A stretch of 64,000 nucleotides of DNA from Rhizobium grahamii (GTDB taxonomy: Bacteria; Pseudomonadota; Alphaproteobacteria; Rhizobiales; Rhizobiaceae), in NCBI RefSeq assembly GCF_009498215.1, contig NZ_CP043499.1, forward strand, positions 1,562,001 to 1,626,000, read 5' to 3'. The notes beneath the pieces were generated by a model. That model ran no database searches. It saw only the letters and a program-made list of their open reading frames with translations, and had not been told where the DNA came from. How positions within the stretch are numbered: the first letter of the stretch is position 1; the number at the start of each line of letters is the position of its first letter. The translations under genes were made by a program, and so were the position numbers. Below, in pieces: positions 61,895-64,000 of the stretch.

Positions 61895-64000
61895 TACCAT
61901 TTGTAGGTGGCGGTGGCCATGACGACCCGGCCGGTACCATAGAAGCACTGATACATCGATGCACAGGATGCGACATACTCTTTGTTGAAGAGGTTGGTCG
62001 CGTTGACCGCCAGCTGGAAGCCCTTCATCTTCGGGTCGTAGTTGCCGAAGTCATAGCTGACCGCCGCATCGAACAGGGTGTAGGCGGGAACCTTCATGGC
62101 AGCGGTATTCGCAGCGTCGCCGTTTGTCGACCCCATGTAGCGAACGCCCGCGCCGAAGTTCAGGCCTTCCAGTGCGCCTTGGCCGATGGTGTAGTCCGCC
62201 CAAAGGCTTGCCATATGTGCCGGAGCACCAACCGGGGTCTTGCCCAGCGTCGATGCGACGTTGCTCTTGGTGACTTCAACATCGGCGTAAGTGTAGGCGG
62301 CACTGAGGTTCAGCCCGTCCATGATCGCAAACTTCGCGCCCAGTTCGACCCCGCGCGAGCGCACCTCACCCGTCTGCGTCTGGCAGGTCGTGGAACTGCA
62401 GCCGGTAATCGTCGTGTTGGTACTCGTATGCACCGTGTCCGTCGTCAGGACGTTCTGTTGTGTGAGGTCATAAAGTGCGACGGTGAAGAGGCCGTCGAAA
62501 TTGGTTGGCTGGTACTTTACCCCGACTTCATATTGCTGCCCGGTCGTCGGCTTGAAAGGCGTGCCGCCGTAGCCGGTGCCCATCGTCGGATCGAACGAAG
62601 TGGCATAGCTCGCGTAAGGCGCGATTCCATTGTCGAACTCGTATAGGAGGCCAGCTTTCCAGGTAAACGCGCTGTCGGTCGTATCGACCTCTTTCACCGC
62701 ACCGCTTGAGAGCGTCGTGGTCGCGCTGTTGATGGACGACCAGTCGTTGCGGCCGGCGAGCACGAACGCCCAGTTGTCGACTTTTACCTGATCCTGGATG
62801 TAGATGCCGGTCTGGCGACGGGTCTGGTCCTGCTGACCCGTGAAAGCCACGTTCGGCGCGGCCTCGTAAACAGGATTGAGGTAATTGATGTAAGTCGTGG
62901 CGCCGTTTCCATAGGTCGAGCGGGCGTCGACGAGCTGATAATCGAGGCCAAAGAGAACCTTGTGCTCGAGCGCTCCGGTGTCGAAATCGGCCTCAAGCTG
63001 ATTGTCGATCGCAAGCGCATTGAACTGTTCGACGTAGTGCGTCGATTGCCGCCCGATGCAAAGATAGGCGACGCCGCCGCAACTGGCGGCCGCGGCCCAG
63101 GCATTCGCGTTCGGAACGACGGAATAGGCCTTGAACTCGCTTTCGCTGTGCATCATTCGCAAGTTCTGCCTGGCCGTCCAGACGTCGTTGAAATGATGCT
63201 CCAGTTCGTAGCCGATGGTCGCCTGGGTCCGCTCGAACGAATTGTAGTTGGGGTTGCCGCTGAAGAAGTCGTACGGAATCTGGCCGTTCGGATTGGTCTG
63301 CAGGGTTCCGAGAGCCGGCATCCAGTTTGTCAGGGCCGCATTCGGGTCACGGGTATAGCTCGCCTTGATCGTCAAGGTCGTGTCTGCGTCCGGCGACCAT
63401 GTCACCGATGGCGCGATGGCGATCCGCTTGCTGTCGGAATAATCGAAGCCGAGATCATAAAGGCGCCCGACACCGGTTAGCCGATACAGCAGGTCGCCGC
63501 TTTCATCGACCGGCCCGGTAAAGTCGAAGCCAGCCTCAGCACGACCATCGTTGCCGAAGCGCGTGAACACCTCGTTGGCACTTGCCGATTGAGGCTCCTT
63601 GCTGACGAGATTGACGATGCCGCCGGGATTTCCCGAGCCGTAGAGCACGGATGCCGGCCCGCGCGTGATTTCGATGCCATCGAGCAGATAGGGGTCGATC
63701 GACGGCACATCGTAGTTGATGCCCGTCGGCAGTCGCAATCCATCCCAATAATGAACGTAGTTGGCGTTGCCGCCGAAGCCACCGAAGCCGCGAATAAAGA
63801 CGCTGTCGAAACGATCGCCGGGACGTGAACCCGTGGTCACGCCGGGTTCGTATCGAAGCGCCGACGATACACTGGTCGCGCCCTGCTTCTTGAACTGCTC
63901 GCTTGTAACGACCGATATCGACTGCGGAGTCTCGATGATGGCGGTGTCCGTCTTCGTGCCGGCGCGCGAACGCTTGGCGACAGGGTCCTTACCTTTCTCT
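61894..64000 (-). CDS. TonB-dependent siderophore receptor, N-terminus cut by the window edge
   Basis: This outer-membrane receptor runs off the right edge; about 702 residues are visible. The plug domain is present (KTDTAIIETPQSISVVTSEQ, SVFIRGFGGFGGNANYVHYW, YGSGNPGGIVNLVSKEP). The beta-barrel follows and ends in ...VVMATATYKW with the terminal aromatic residue of such proteins. The frame continues open to position 64000, upstream of the GTG at 63840, so that GTG is internal. Form and length match ferrichrome/ferrioxamine-type receptors. It is the first gene of a receptor, binding-protein and esterase operon. Confidence 0.93.
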   Translation of the reverse strand, partial: EKGKDPVAKRSRAGTKTDTAIIETPQSISVVTSEQFKKQGATSVSSALRYEPGVTTGSRPGDRFDSVFIRGFGGFGGNANYVHYWDGLRLPTGINYDVPSIDPYLLDGIEITRGPASVLYGSGNPGGIVNLVSKEPQSASANEVFTRFGNDGRAEAGFDFTGPVDESGDLLYRLTGVGRLYDLGFDYSDSKRIAIAPSVTWSPDADTTLTIKASYTRDPNAALTNWMPALGTLQTNPNGQIPYDFFSGNPNYNSFERTQATIGYELEHHFNDVWTARQNLRMMHSESEFKAYSVVPNANAWAAAASCGGVAYLCIGRQSTHYVEQFNALAIDNQLEADFDTGALEHKVLFGLDYQLVDARSTYGNGATTYINYLNPVYEAAPNVAFTGQQDQTRRQTGIYIQDQVKVDNWAFVLAGRNDWSSINSATTTLSSGAVKEVDTTDSAFTWKAGLLYEFDNGIAPYASYATSFDPTMGTGYGGTPFKPTTGQQYEVGVKYQPTNFDGLFTVALYDLTQQNVLTTDTVHTSTNTTITGCSSTTCQTQTGEVRSRGVELGAKFAIMDGLNLSAAYTYADVEVTKSNVASTLGKTPVGAPAHMASLWADYTIGQGALEGLNFGAGVRYMGSTNGDAANTAAMKVPAYTLFDAAVSYDFGNYDPKMKGFQLAVNATNLFNKEYVASCASMYQCFYGTGRVVMATATYKW

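Overview
The window reads as a chromosomal or megaplasmid segment of a Rhizobiales alphaproteobacterium (Rhizobium, Agrobacterium or Ensifer-like). The evidence is the aerobic cob gene order cobF-G-H-I-J-K-L-M, many solute ABC transporters with dedicated regulators, a GatZ/tagatose-kinase module, and frequent ATGA or TAATG start-stop overlaps. I saw no rRNA, tRNA, CRISPR array, insertion sequence or integrase. The genus is inferred from layout and families only.

Region by region: (1) 1-5077 is the edge of an exopolysaccharide locus: a Wzz-type protein cut by the left edge, a Wza/ExoF-type export protein, a fatty-acid-hydroxylase-superfamily membrane enzyme and a LuxR-type regulator with a degenerate receiver. 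(2) 5078-12080 holds eight cobalamin genes that together cover precorrin-2 to hydrogenobyrinic acid; cobK is inverted within the set. (3) 12226-17973 is a catabolic operon: DHDPS-family lyase, GntR regulator, sugar ABC importer without its own ATPase, and a PfkB kinase. (4) 18035-22920 holds housekeeping and stress genes: Deg protease, CsbD, SulP transporter, PPK2. (5) 22962-30226 is a GH127 beta-L-arabinofuranosidase-type locus with a complete ABC importer and a LacI regulator whose promoter carries two near-identical palindromes. (6) 30240-31695 is gene-poor. (7) 31696-47916 is the most unusual part: a dipeptide/nickel-type ABC importer with two binding proteins, a sulfurtransferase, a VOC protein and a NACHT-ATPase/FGE-sulfatase-domain fusion on the minus strand, facing an ABC ATPase and a racemase, hydantoinase-like, DHDPS-like, SDR and C-S lyase operon. 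Three copies of one 20-bp operator-like sequence lie in its intergenic regions, next to a GntR gene. (8) 47971-48699 is an L,D-transpeptidase. (9) 49039-55884 is an Rbs/Xyl-type importer with tagatose kinase, GatZ and a LacI regulator. (10) 55933-64000 is an iron-siderophore uptake locus: FecCDE-type ABC, two related binding proteins, a methyltransferase, an esterase and a TonB receptor cut by the right edge.

The common theme is import and breakdown of plant- or soil-derived solutes, each transporter sitting with its own regulator and enzymes. The best candidate for an undescribed system is region 7. Its enzymes suggest breakdown of a cyclic-amide (hydantoin-like) and/or sulfur-containing amino-acid derivative. 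Its last gene, joined by a TGATG overlap, is a NACHT-FGE protein of a type better known from signalling or conflict systems.
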